DNA of 64,000 nucleotides from Manganibacter manganicus (GTDB taxonomy: Bacteria; Pseudomonadota; Alphaproteobacteria; Rhizobiales; Rhizobiaceae). Under the pieces are notes generated by a model. The model made no database searches. It was not told the origin of the DNA and saw only the letters and a program-made list of their open reading frames with translations. Of this stretch, positions 56,812 to 64,000 are shown piece after piece. A program made the translations under genes and the position numbers. Positions within the stretch are counted from its first letter, which is position 1. Each line of letters opens with the position of its first letter. The DNA is taken from the NCBI RefSeq assembly GCF_002075885.1, contig NZ_MDET01000060.1, positions 1 through 64,000 of the forward strand, given 5' to 3'.

Positions 56812-57942
56812 TTACAGCGCAGCGATGTCCCCGCGTGCCCAGTTTTCGGAGATACCGGCAGCGCGCGTGGTGAATTCGCCCTTCTCGATCGAGTCGCGAA
56901 TGTCCTGCATCAGACTTTGATAGTAGGCCAGATTATTCCAGGTCAGAAGCATGGCGCCGAGCGCTTCCTGCGAGCGCACGAGATGGTGCAGATAGGCCCT
57001 TGAATAATCTCGCGCGGCCGGGCAATCGCTCTGTTCATCAAGCGGGCGCGGATCATCGGCGTGACGGGCGTTGCGCAGATTGACCTTCCCACGCCGCGTA
57101 TAGGCGAGGCCGTGGCGGCCTGCCCTCGTCGGCATGACACAGTCGAACATGTCGATACCGCGCGCCACCGATTTCAGAATGTCATCCGGCGTGCCGACTC
57201 CCATCAGGTAGCGTGGCTTGTTTGCCGGTAATTCCGGACAGGTGATTTCCAGCATTTCGAGCATCACCGCCTGCGGCTCGCCAACGGCCAACCCGCCGAC
57301 CGCGTAGCCTTTAAGGTCCATCGCGGAAAGCGCCTGCGCGGACTTCACGCGAAGATCAGCCACATCGCCACCCTGCACGATGCCGAATATGGCCTTGCCG
57401 GGCTGCACGCCGAAGGCTGCCTTGCAGCGCTCCGCCCAACGCAGCGACAATTCCATTGCCCGCTCGACCTCTTTGTGCGGCGCAGGCAGCGCCGTGCACT
57501 CATCGAGCTGCATCTGTATATCGGAATCCAACAAGCCTTGAATTTCGATCGAACGCTCCGGTGTCATCTCATAAGCCGCACCATCGATATGCGAACGAAA
57601 AGTGACGCCATGTTCTGTAAGCTTACGCAGCTTCGACAGGGACATCACCTGGAACCCGCCGGAATCGGTCAGGATCGGATAAGGCCAGCGGGCAAACTCA
57701 TGCAGGCCGCCAAGACGCGCCATTCGCTCCGCACCGGGCCGCAGCATCAGATGGTAGGTGTTACCGAGAATAATGTCGGCTCCGAGCGCCCTGACCTGAT
57801 CGAGATACATCGCCTTGACAGTACCGCCCGTGCCAACAGGCATGAAGGCAGGCGTCCTGATCGTACCGCGCGGCATGGCAATCTCACCACGGCGGGCAAT
57901 ACCATCGGTGGCAATGAGGTGGAAAGCAAACTCGGAATTCAT
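56812..57942 (-). CDS. tgt: tRNA-guanine transglycosylase, zinc ligands largely lost
   Basis: Swaps guanine 34 for preQ1 in tRNAs with GUN anticodons. The 376-aa protein has normal catalytic blocks: [48 protein letters not shown] and the nucleophile region [13 protein letters not shown]. But in the zinc site CxCxxC...H, the residues read S305, C307, A310 and N336, so three of four ligands are gone. Overlaps queA by four bases, the order of the queuosine operon. Confidence 0.92.
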   Translation of the reverse strand: MNSEFAFHLIATDGIARRGEIAMPRGTIRTPAFMPVGTGGTVKAMYLDQVRALGADIILGNTYHLMLRPGAERMARLGGLHEFARWPYPILTDSGGFQVMSLSKLRKLTEHGVTFRSHIDGAAYEMTPERSIEIQGLLDSDIQMQLDECTALPAPHKEVERAMELSLRWAERCKAAFGVQPGKAIFGIVQGGDVADLRVKSAQALSAMDLKGYAVGGLAVGEPQAVMLEMLEITCPELPANKPRYLMGVGTPDDILKSVARGIDMFDCVMPTRAGRHGLAYTRRGKVNLRNARHADDPRPLDEQSDCPAARDYSRAYLHHLVRSQEALGAMLLTWNNLAYYQSLMQDIRDSIEKGEFTTRAAGISENWARGDIAAL

Positions 57943-59015
57943 CGGTCTGCCCTGAACAGCAAGCTGGCATCGCCATAGGAATAAAACCGGTATCCGGTGT
58001 CGACGGCATGGGCGTAGGCGGCACGCATCGTGTCCAATCCGGAAAGAGCCGAAACCAGCATGAACAACGTCGAGCGCGGCAGATGAAAATTCGTCATCAG
58101 GGCATCCACCAGCCGGAAGCGATAGCCAGGCGTGATGAAAATATCAGTCGAGCCAGACCAGGCTGCTATGGTGCCGTCGGGTTGCACGGCGCTCTCCAGA
58201 AGCCGCAACGATGTCGTACCGACGGCAACGATGCGCCCGCCGCGCGCCTTGGCGGCGTTCAGCGCATCGGCGACGCTCTGCGGCACGAAACCCGTCTCGG
58301 CATGCATCTTGTGGTTCGCTGTATCGTCAGCCTTGACCGGCAGAAACGTACCGGCGCCGACATGCAACGTCACGAAATGCCGTTCTATGCCCTTCGCGTC
58401 GAGCGCGGCAAAAAGCTCCGGCGTAAAATGCAGACCAGCAGTGGGTGCCGCCACCGCTCCCTCCTCACGAGCATAGATGGTCTGGTAGTCAGTTCGATCG
58501 CGCTCGTCCTCGTCGCGTTTCGAAGCAATGTAGGGTGGCAAAGGAATATGGCCGACCGCATGCAGCGCCTCATCCAGAAACGGTCCGGAAAGATCAAACT
58601 CCAGCAGGACCTCGCCGCCCTCTCCTTTCTCGATCACTTTTGCATCGAGTTGACCCAAAAAGCAGGAATTCCCGTCATGGCCGAAATGGATATGGTCGCC
58701 GGCAGCGATACGCTTTCCCGGCCGCATGAACGCGTGCCAACGGTCCGGACCAACACGCATATGCAGTGTCGCCTCGACTTGCGCAGAGGCATCGCCGCGC
58801 CGCCTGGTGCCATTTAATTGAGCCGGGATGACCTTCGTGTCGTTGAAAACCAGGACGTCGCCGGCCTCAAGCAGCGAGGGGAGATCCCGGACTATGCGAT
58901 CCTCACTAGCCTTTTCCGGTCGCACGACAAGAAGCCGCGCGCTGTCGCGCGGTTCCGCCGGACGAAGGGCAATACGGTTTTCAGGTAACTCGAAATCGAA
59001 TAAATCGACACGCAT
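57939..59015 (-). CDS. queA: S-adenosylmethionine:tRNA ribosyltransferase-isomerase
   Basis: Converts preQ1 at position 34 to epoxyqueuosine using the ribosyl of SAM. The 358-aa protein has the QueA blocks [50 protein letters not shown] and the C-terminal [15 protein letters not shown]. Overlaps the DMT transporter stop by one base and tgt by four bases. Confidence 0.95.
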   Translation of the reverse strand: MRVDLFDFELPENRIALRPAEPRDSARLLVVRPEKASEDRIVRDLPSLLEAGDVLVFNDTKVIPAQLNGTRRRGDASAQVEATLHMRVGPDRWHAFMRPGKRIAAGDHIHFGHDGNSCFLGQLDAKVIEKGEGGEVLLEFDLSGPFLDEALHAVGHIPLPPYIASKRDEDERDRTDYQTIYAREEGAVAAPTAGLHFTPELFAALDAKGIERHFVTLHVGAGTFLPVKADDTANHKMHAETGFVPQSVADALNAAKARGGRIVAVGTTSLRLLESAVQPDGTIAAWSGSTDIFITPGYRFRLVDALMTNFHLPRSTLFMLVSALSGLDTMRAAYAHAVDTGYRFYSYGDASLLFRADR

Positions 59016-59470
59016 CAGAGAAAGCGGACCATGACCGCGCCGAGAATGAGAAGACAGGCGCCGACAATCCGCCCTATCGAGATTTCATGTACGGCCACAC
59101 CGAGGAAGCCGAACCGATCTATCGCGATACCCGCCAAGAGCTGACCGGTGATGAGAAACGCCATCAGCGCGGCAGCGCCCAGGCGCGGGATCAACAGAAT
59201 CGTGCTCGTCACATAGACCGCCCCCAGACAGCCGCCCACCACGAAAAGCCAGGGCTCGGGACCACGCCAGGAAATCGAGGCGCCTTGCGCGCGGGTGAAT
59301 AGAACGGTCAGCAGGGCCAGGACAACCGCGCCCGACAGGAAGGAAATTGCCGCCGCGGCGATGGTAGAGCCAAGCCCACGGGCAAGGTCAGCATTGATCG
59401 GCGCCTGAAGGGCGACGAACGCACCGGCCAGAACGCCCAGCAACGGCCAAAGCAGCCCAGCCATCGACAT
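59015..59470 (-). CDS. DMT superfamily transporter (DUF606/YdcZ type)
   Basis: A 151-aa protein with about five hydrophobic helices and the family pattern [20 protein letters not shown] with a later LTVLFTR and [22 protein letters not shown]606 proteins are half-size drug/metabolite transporters thought to act as dimers. In this operon it could serve queuosine precursor exchange, but that is only suggested by position. Confidence 0.85.
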   Translation of the reverse strand: MSMAGLLWPLLGVLAGAFVALQAPINADLARGLGSTIAAAAISFLSGAVVLALLTVLFTRAQGASISWRGPEPWLFVVGGCLGAVYVTSTILLIPRLGAAALMAFLITGQLLAGIAIDRFGFLGVAVHEISIGRIVGACLLILGAVMVRFL

Positions 59471-59484
59471 CAGACCCTGGCAGC

Positions 59485-60000
59485 TTATGCGGCGACGTCG
59501 GCGGCAACCTTCACAGACACGATCTTGTCGGGATCCTGCACCGGTTCGCCGCGCTTGATCTTGTCAACGTTTTCCATGCCTTCGATGACCTGTCCCCAAA
59601 CTGTGTACTGGCGGTTCAGGAAAGCCGCATCGTCGAAGCAGATGAAGAACTGGGAATTGGCGGAATTCGGGCTTTGCGCCCGTGCCATTGAGCAGGTGCC
59701 GCGCCCATGATTGGCGTTAGAGAATTCGGCCTTCAAATCCGGCTTGTCCGAGCCGCCCATGCCAGCACGCGACGGAGCAAAGCTGGGTTTGCTCGAATTG
59801 CCGAACTTCACGTCACCGGTCTGCGCCATAAAGCCATCAATGACGCGATGGAAAACCACTCCGTCATAGGCGCCTTCGCGCGCCAGTTCCTTGATGCGGG
59901 CGACATGGCCGGGGGCCAGGTCCGGCAGCATCTCGATGACGACGTTGCCCTGCGTCGTTTCCATAATCAGCGCGTTTTCGCGATCCTTGATCTCAGCCAT
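59485..60000 (-). CDS. cytoplasmic peptidyl-prolyl isomerase (cyclophilin)
   Basis: A 171-aa cyclophilin without signal peptide. The active-site Arg is in VVFHRVIDGFMAQTGDVK, with QFFICFDDAAFLN and the GQVIEGMENVD block. It accelerates prolyl cis-trans isomerisation in protein folding. Second of two tandem cyclophilins. Confidence 0.95.
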   Translation of the reverse strand: MAEIKDRENALIMETTQGNVVIEMLPDLAPGHVARIKELAREGAYDGVVFHRVIDGFMAQTGDVKFGNSSKPSFAPSRAGMGGSDKPDLKAEFSNANHGRGTCSMARAQSPNSANSQFFICFDDAAFLNRQYTVWGQVIEGMENVDKIKRGEPVQDPDKIVSVKVAADVAA

Positions 60001-60021
60001 CTAATCGTTCCTTTCGATAGG

Positions 60022-60609
60022 TTATTTCTTATCCGCGGCAATGCGGACCTTGATCATGCGATCAGGATCGGTGACAGCGCCGTTCTGGGCCTGGTCGCCC
60101 TTCTTGATATTGTCCACCAACTCCATGCCGCCCACCACCTCGCCGATAATCGTATATTGGCCATCAAGGGGAGCGGCCGGTGCGAACATGATGAAGAACT
60201 GGGAATTGGCGGAATTCGGATCTTGCGCCCGTGCCATGCCGACAACGCCACGCACGAAGTGCTCGTTGGAAAATTCAGCAGGTAGGTCTGGCAAGTCCGA
60301 GCCACCGGTACCAACCCGATCGGCATTATAGTCTTTCTCCATATTACCGAATTTCACATCACCGGTCTGCGCCATAAAACCATCGATAACGCGGTGGAAA
60401 GCGACATTGTCGTAGGCGCCATCGCGCACGAGCTTCTTGACCTGCGCGACATTGCGAGGCGCAATATCGGGCCTCAGCGCAATGGTAACGTCACCGTCCT
60501 TCAAGGTGATAATCATGGTGTTTTCCGGGTCGGCAGCCAGTGCTGGAGCGGCCGCAAGGAAAAAGCCGGCCAGAATGGCAAAAACGGCAGCGAACGTCTT
60601 GAGCTGCAT
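60022..60609 (-). CDS. periplasmic peptidyl-prolyl isomerase (cyclophilin)
   Basis: A 195-aa cyclophilin with a signal peptide (cleavage near APALAA, residue 26). The active-site Arg is in VAFHRVIDGFMAQTGDVK, and the QFFIMFAPAAPLDGQYTIIG block follows. It shares high identity with its downstream neighbour but acts in the periplasm. 12 bases downstream of coaD. Confidence 0.94.
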   Translation of the reverse strand: MQLKTFAAVFAILAGFFLAAAPALAADPENTMIITLKDGDVTIALRPDIAPRNVAQVKKLVRDGAYDNVAFHRVIDGFMAQTGDVKFGNMEKDYNADRVGTGGSDLPDLPAEFSNEHFVRGVVGMARAQDPNSANSQFFIMFAPAAPLDGQYTIIGEVVGGMELVDNIKKGDQAQNGAVTDPDRMIKVRIAADKK

Positions 60610-60626
60610 CGCTTAATCTCCAGATC

Positions 60627-61127
60627 CTATTTGGTGAATTTGGCTTCGAGCGCAGTTGCAACAGCATCTGGCACGAAGGGACGTATATTACCACCCATGG
60701 ACGCAATCTGCCTGACCAGCGTGGCGGTAATGGTTCGAACGGATGGGCTTGCCGGCAAAAACACGGTCTGAAATTCAGGCGCCATTGTCTCGTTCATGCC
60801 GGCCATTTGCATCTCATAGTCGAGATCGGTGCCGTCGCGCAGGCCCCGGATAATGATCGATGCCCCATGATCTTTCGCGGCTCCGATCACGAGACCGTCG
60901 AACGCCACGACCTTGATGCGGCTCGATTCCGAGCCAGGCTCCTGTTTGACGGCCGCTTCGATCAGTTCAACCCGCTCTTCAAAGGCGAAAAGCGGCTTCT
61001 TGCCGGGATGCACACCAACCGCAACGTAAACCACATCGGCAACGGTCAGTGATGCCTTGAGGACATCGAGATGACCATTGGTCAACGGGTCAAAGGAGCC
61101 TGCGTAAAGCGCAACGCGTTCTGTCAT
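60627..61127 (-). CDS. coaD: phosphopantetheine adenylyltransferase
   Basis: Fourth step of coenzyme A synthesis, adding AMP to 4'-phosphopantetheine. The 166-aa nucleotidyltransferase has the T/HxGH motif in [17 protein letters not shown] and the later [18 protein letters not shown] and [13 protein letters not shown]. It heads the coaD-cyclophilin-DMT-queA-tgt operon. Confidence 0.96.
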   Translation of the reverse strand: MTERVALYAGSFDPLTNGHLDVLKASLTVADVVYVAVGVHPGKKPLFAFEERVELIEAAVKQEPGSESSRIKVVAFDGLVIGAAKDHGASIIIRGLRDGTDLDYEMQMAGMNETMAPEFQTVFLPASPSVRTITATLVRQIASMGGNIRPFVPDAVATALEAKFTK

Positions 61128-61286
61128 GGATGCTGCTTCTATCGATGCCCAGCCTCAAACGCAAATCGGATGAATGCACAATGAACGCCGATCTCAGCGG
61201 CGGTTCAAGCGAACTCATCATGATGTGAGGTACGACGTATGAAACCAAATGCCGCCTGATCCGTTGTCACGTCAGGAGATATGCAC

Positions 61287-61436
61287 ATGATCTACATACT
61301 CGCCATTGCCATGACCGTCGCCATGCTGATCGCCACTCTGTTTGGCCTGCACCAAGAGGCCGAGCGCGTGCGCGCCAGAAACAACAGCAGGCGTTATGAT
61401 GGATTCGGCATCAACCCCTCTCGCCGCCAATTCTGA
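61287..61436 (+). CDS. small membrane protein, unknown function (49 aa)
   Basis: A 49-codon ORF too short for standard gene finders. It has CAGGAG eight bases before the ATG at 61287 (an ATG two codons upstream is too close). Residues 1-20 (MIYILAIAMTVAMLIATLFG) form one transmembrane helix, then a basic soluble part with HQEAERVRARNNSRR and the end SRRQF. Not recognised. It lies between coaD and gyrA, divergent from coaD. Confidence 0.55.
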   Translation: MIYILAIAMTVAMLIATLFGLHQEAERVRARNNSRRYDGFGINPSRRQF

Positions 61437-61460
61437 TTGTCGGACAGCTACGCGAACGAT

Positions 61461-61479
61461 GTCGGCTCCCCAAGCCGGC
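61461..61479 (-). terminator. possible terminator of gyrA
   Basis: GTCGGCT (61461-61467) pairs with AGCCGGC (61473-61479) including one wobble, around five bases. It lies between the small ORF stop and the gyrA stop; U tract is poor. Confidence 0.35.
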
Positions 61480-61495
61480 ATTTGCAAAAGCAACC

Positions 61496-64000
61496 CTATT
61501 CGCTTTCATCGCCGGCAGTGTTGCCAACGTCGCTCTCTGATACGTCTGCACTCTCACCGTTTTCCTCATCACCTTGAGGGTCCGAAATTCGTTCGACTGA
61601 AACCACCTTTTCACCGGCGGCCGTATTGAAAATGGTGACACCCTTTGTCGCCCTGCTGGCGAAACGGATCCCTTTCACAGGCACGCGGATCACCGTTCCG
61701 CCATTCGACACCAGCATGATCTGGTCGTCATTGCCGATCGGGAAAGTGGCCACCAATCGCCCGATCTCGTCAACCTTGGAAACGTCGGTGGCGCGGATGC
61801 CCTTGCCGCCGCGCCCGGTCAATCTGAAATCATAGGACGAAGAGCGTTTTCCATAGCCGAATTCAGTGACGGTCAGCACAAATTGTTCATGCGCTTTGAG
61901 CAATTCGTAGCGTTCGTCGGAAAGCTCTGCCTCCTCACCGATATCCTCATTGGTCAGCGCGATCTCCTCATCGTCACCGTTGCCCAATAACAAGCGACGC
62001 TCAGCGGCCGACCGCTTGAGATAGGAGGCGCGTTCCGCCGGCGACGCATCAACGTGGTGCAGAATGGACATTGAAATGGCACGGTCTCCTTCCCCCATCG
62101 AAATGCCGCGCACGCCGACCGAATTACGGCCGGCGAAGACCCGCACATCCGAAACCGGGAAGCGAATGCATTGTCCCGACGCAACGGTAAGAAGCACGTC
62201 ATCATTTTCCGTGCAGGTTTCAACGCCGAGGATTTCATCGCTCTCCTCCAGCTTCATGGCGATCTTGCCGTTGCGGTTGACTTGCACGAAGTCCGAAAGC
62301 TTATTGCGCCGCACGGTACCGCGCGTGGTGGCGAACATCACGTCGAGTTCGCTCCAACTCGTTTCATCCTCCGGCAGAGGCATGATGGTTGTAATCCGCT
62401 CTCCCTGTTCCAGAGGCAGCATGTTGATCAGCGCCTTGCCGCGCGATTGCGGCGACCCGACGGGCAGGCGCCACACCTTCTCCTTGTAAACAATGCCTCG
62501 CGACGAAAAGAACAGAATCGGCGTGTGCGTGTTGGCCACGAACAAGCGGGTGACAAAATCCTCGTCCTTGGTGGACATGCCGGAACGGCCTTTGCCGCCG
62601 CGACGCTGCGCCCTGTAGAGGGAAAGTGGCACACGCTTGATATAACCGGTGTGACTGACCGTAACGACCATATCCTCGCGCTGAATGAGGTCCTCGTCTT
62701 CCATATCGGCCGCGCCTTCGGCCAATTCGGTGCGCCGAGGCGTACCGAATTCGTCGCGTACGGCGGACAGTTCATCCTTGACGATCTGTTGAATACGCGC
62801 ACGAGAGGACAGAATGTCGAGATAGTCCGAAATCTCCGCGCCAATCTTATTGAGTTCGTCGGCGATCTCATCGCGGCCAAGCGCCGTAAGCCGCTGAAGG
62901 CGCAATTCAAGGATCGCACGCGCCTGCTCTTCCGAGAGATTATAGGTTCCGTCGTCATTGATCCGGTGGCGCGGATCGTCGATCAGTCGAATCAACGCCT
63001 CGACGTCCGAAGCCGGCCAACGTCGCGTCATCAACTGCTCGCGCGCGGTCTGCGGGTCCGGTGCGGTGCGAATCAGCTTGATGACCTCATCGATATTGGC
63101 CACGGCAATAGCGAGCCCAACCAGCACATGAGCGCGGTCACGTACCTTGCGCAGCAGATATTTGGTGCGGCGGCTGACGACCTCCTCACGAAAAGACACG
63201 AATGCCTTCATCATGTCGGTCAGAGTCAGCAATTCGGGCTTGCCACCGTTCAGTGCCACCATATTGGCGCCGAACGAGGTCTGTAGCGGCGTGAAACGAT
63301 AAAGCTGATTGAGGATGACTTCGGCGTTGGCGCCCTTCTTCAATTCGACGACGACCCGATAACCCTGCCGATCGCTCTCGTCGCGAATATCAGAAATTCC
63401 TTCGATGCGCTTGTCGCGCACCAGTTCGGCCATCTTCTCGATCATCGTGGCCTTGTTCACCTGATAGGGAACTTCGGTGACGACGATGGCCTCGCGGTCG
63501 CCGCGCGTCTCCTCCACATGCACCTTGCCGCGCATGATGATGGAGCCGCGCCCCGTCGAATAGGCGTTATGGATGCCGGTGCGGCCAAGCACGATGCCGC
63601 CGGTAGGAAAATCCGGCCCCGGCACGATCTCCATCAGGTCGGCAAGGTCGATCGCCGGATTATCGATGACGGCAATAGCGCCATTGCACACTTCGCCAAG
63701 ATTGTGCGGCGGGATATTTGTGGCCATGCCCACCGCGATGCCGCCCGAACCGTTGACCAGAAGATTCGGAAAGCGGGCCGGCAGCACACGAGGCTCACTA
63801 TCGGAGCCGTCGTAATTGTCCTGGAAATCGACGGTATCCTTGTCGATATCCTCCAGCAGTTCATGCGCAACCTTGATGAGCCGCGCTTCGGTGTAACGCA
63901 TCGCAGCAGGCGGGTCACCGTCGATCGACCCGTAATTACCCTGCCCGTCGATGAGCGGCACCCGCATCGACCAGTCCTGTGCCATACGCACCAGGGCATC
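61496..64000 (-). CDS. gyrA: DNA gyrase subunit A, C-terminal part (5' end beyond window)
   Basis: The last 834 residues of gyrase A, which cuts and rejoins DNA to add negative supercoils. The catalytic tyrosine is in [23 protein letters not shown] precedes it. The six-bladed C-terminal domain has the GyrA-box-like block [11 protein letters not shown] and repeats ending in [11 protein letters not shown] short acidic tail (ending TAGDESE) follows. The frame is open to base 64000, so the first roughly 80-100 residues are missing. Target of quinolones. Confidence 0.97.
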   Translation of the reverse strand, partial: DALVRMAQDWSMRVPLIDGQGNYGSIDGDPPAAMRYTEARLIKVAHELLEDIDKDTVDFQDNYDGSDSEPRVLPARFPNLLVNGSGGIAVGMATNIPPHNLGEVCNGAIAVIDNPAIDLADLMEIVPGPDFPTGGIVLGRTGIHNAYSTGRGSIIMRGKVHVEETRGDREAIVVTEVPYQVNKATMIEKMAELVRDKRIEGISDIRDESDRQGYRVVVELKKGANAEVILNQLYRFTPLQTSFGANMVALNGGKPELLTLTDMMKAFVSFREEVVSRRTKYLLRKVRDRAHVLVGLAIAVANIDEVIKLIRTAPDPQTAREQLMTRRWPASDVEALIRLIDDPRHRINDDGTYNLSEEQARAILELRLQRLTALGRDEIADELNKIGAEISDYLDILSSRARIQQIVKDELSAVRDEFGTPRRTELAEGAADMEDEDLIQREDMVVTVSHTGYIKRVPLSLYRAQRRGGKGRSGMSTKDEDFVTRLFVANTHTPILFFSSRGIVYKEKVWRLPVGSPQSRGKALINMLPLEQGERITTIMPLPEDETSWSELDVMFATTRGTVRRNKLSDFVQVNRNGKIAMKLEESDEILGVETCTENDDVLLTVASGQCIRFPVSDVRVFAGRNSVGVRGISMGEGDRAISMSILHHVDASPAERASYLKRSAAERRLLLGNGDDEEIALTNEDIGEEAELSDERYELLKAHEQFVLTVTEFGYGKRSSSYDFRLTGRGGKGIRATDVSKVDEIGRLVATFPIGNDDQIMLVSNGGTVIRVPVKGIRFASRATKGVTIFNTAAGEKVVSVERISDPQGDEENGESADVSESDVGNTAGDESE

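Noticed and set aside
59485-60609. Tandem cyclophilin genes as a recent duplication error
   Set aside because: The two differ in signal peptide and loops and both keep the active-site Arg. The cytoplasmic/periplasmic pair is normal in rhizobia.
1-64000. CRISPR arrays, prophage, restriction or toxin-antitoxin modules
   Set aside because: No regularly spaced repeats, phage structural genes, methyltransferases or paired small toxin and antitoxin genes were recognised. The gene content is almost entirely conserved core genome.

Overview
The window is a chromosomal segment of an alphaproteobacterium of the order Hyphomicrobiales (Rhizobiales), most like the Phyllobacteriaceae/Brucellaceae group (Mesorhizobium, Brucella and relatives). 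The evidence is high GC, the gene orders (tmk-holB-metG-tatD-MBL hydrolase; bamA-lpxD-fabZ-lpxA-lpxI-lpxB; pyrB-pyrC-like-plsY-dprA; coaD-cyclophilin-cyclophilin-queA-tgt), order-typical families (EipB/DUF1849, BA14K, DUF1489, LpxI instead of LpxH) and a GAAC-N7-GAAC LexA box. The genus cannot be fixed from sequence alone. Almost all of the window is core genome. I see no prophage, CRISPR array, restriction or other defence island.

Layout. 0-0.4 kb: left end of an IS21-family element, cut by the window edge. 0.5-8.1 kb (minus strand): RlpA, a D,D-carboxypeptidase homologue, dTMP kinase, DNA polymerase III delta', MetRS, TatD and an MBL hydrolase. 8.4-9.4 kb: tRNA-Ser(TGA) and lexA with its operator. 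9.4-14.9 kb: comEC (minus), then gltX and gltA (plus). 14.9-28.1 kb: a long minus-strand envelope, lipid and translation block, read rpsB-tsf-pyrH-frr-uppS-cdsA-rseP-bamA-lpxD-fabZ-lpxA-lpxI-lpxB. 28.2-32.4 kb: DUF4031, EipB, three small uncharacterised envelope genes and a divergent LysE/LysR pair. 32.4-33.05 kb: the only gap over 300 bases, holding a large imperfect palindrome. 33.0-36.3 kb: RidA, GDPD, a COG3146 acyltransferase-like protein, an SMR transporter and a HIT protein. 36.4-45.2 kb: clpS-clpA, phasin, D,D-carboxypeptidase with SPOR domain, J-domain membrane protein, DUF1489, sdaA and a DUF218 protein. 45.2-50.5 kb: gatC-gatA, UPF0173 hydrolase, ruvX, a DUF6105-like gene overlapping ruvX, and aidB. 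50.7-54.7 kb: pyrB, catalytically dead dihydroorotase homologue, plsY, dprA. 54.8-61.5 kb: tRNA-Lys(TTT), BA14K, DeoR regulator, standalone RAM-domain protein, the queuosine genes tgt and queA, a DMT transporter, two cyclophilins, coaD and a 49-aa membrane ORF. 61.5-64 kb: 3' part of gyrA.

The genes serve four main purposes: outer-membrane building (lipid A, BamA, RseP, EipB), peptidoglycan maintenance (two DacA-type proteins, RlpA), translation (tRNAs, MetRS, GluRS with GatCA, S2, EF-Ts, RRF, Q-modification) and nucleotide/DNA work (Tmk, HolB, PyrH, PyrB, RuvX, DprA, ComEC, GyrA, LexA).

No wholly new multi-gene system stands out. The best second-look items are enzymes with missing active-site or metal residues: a TGT that has lost three of four zinc ligands, a dihydroorotase without its metal motif, and a PBP5-type protein whose KTG box reads SVG. 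Others are the cassette of three small secreted or membrane proteins at 29.6-30.8 kb, a cysteine-bounded DxNxDGxxD loop in BamA, the 147-base antisense overlap at ruvX, and the palindrome near 32.7 kb.
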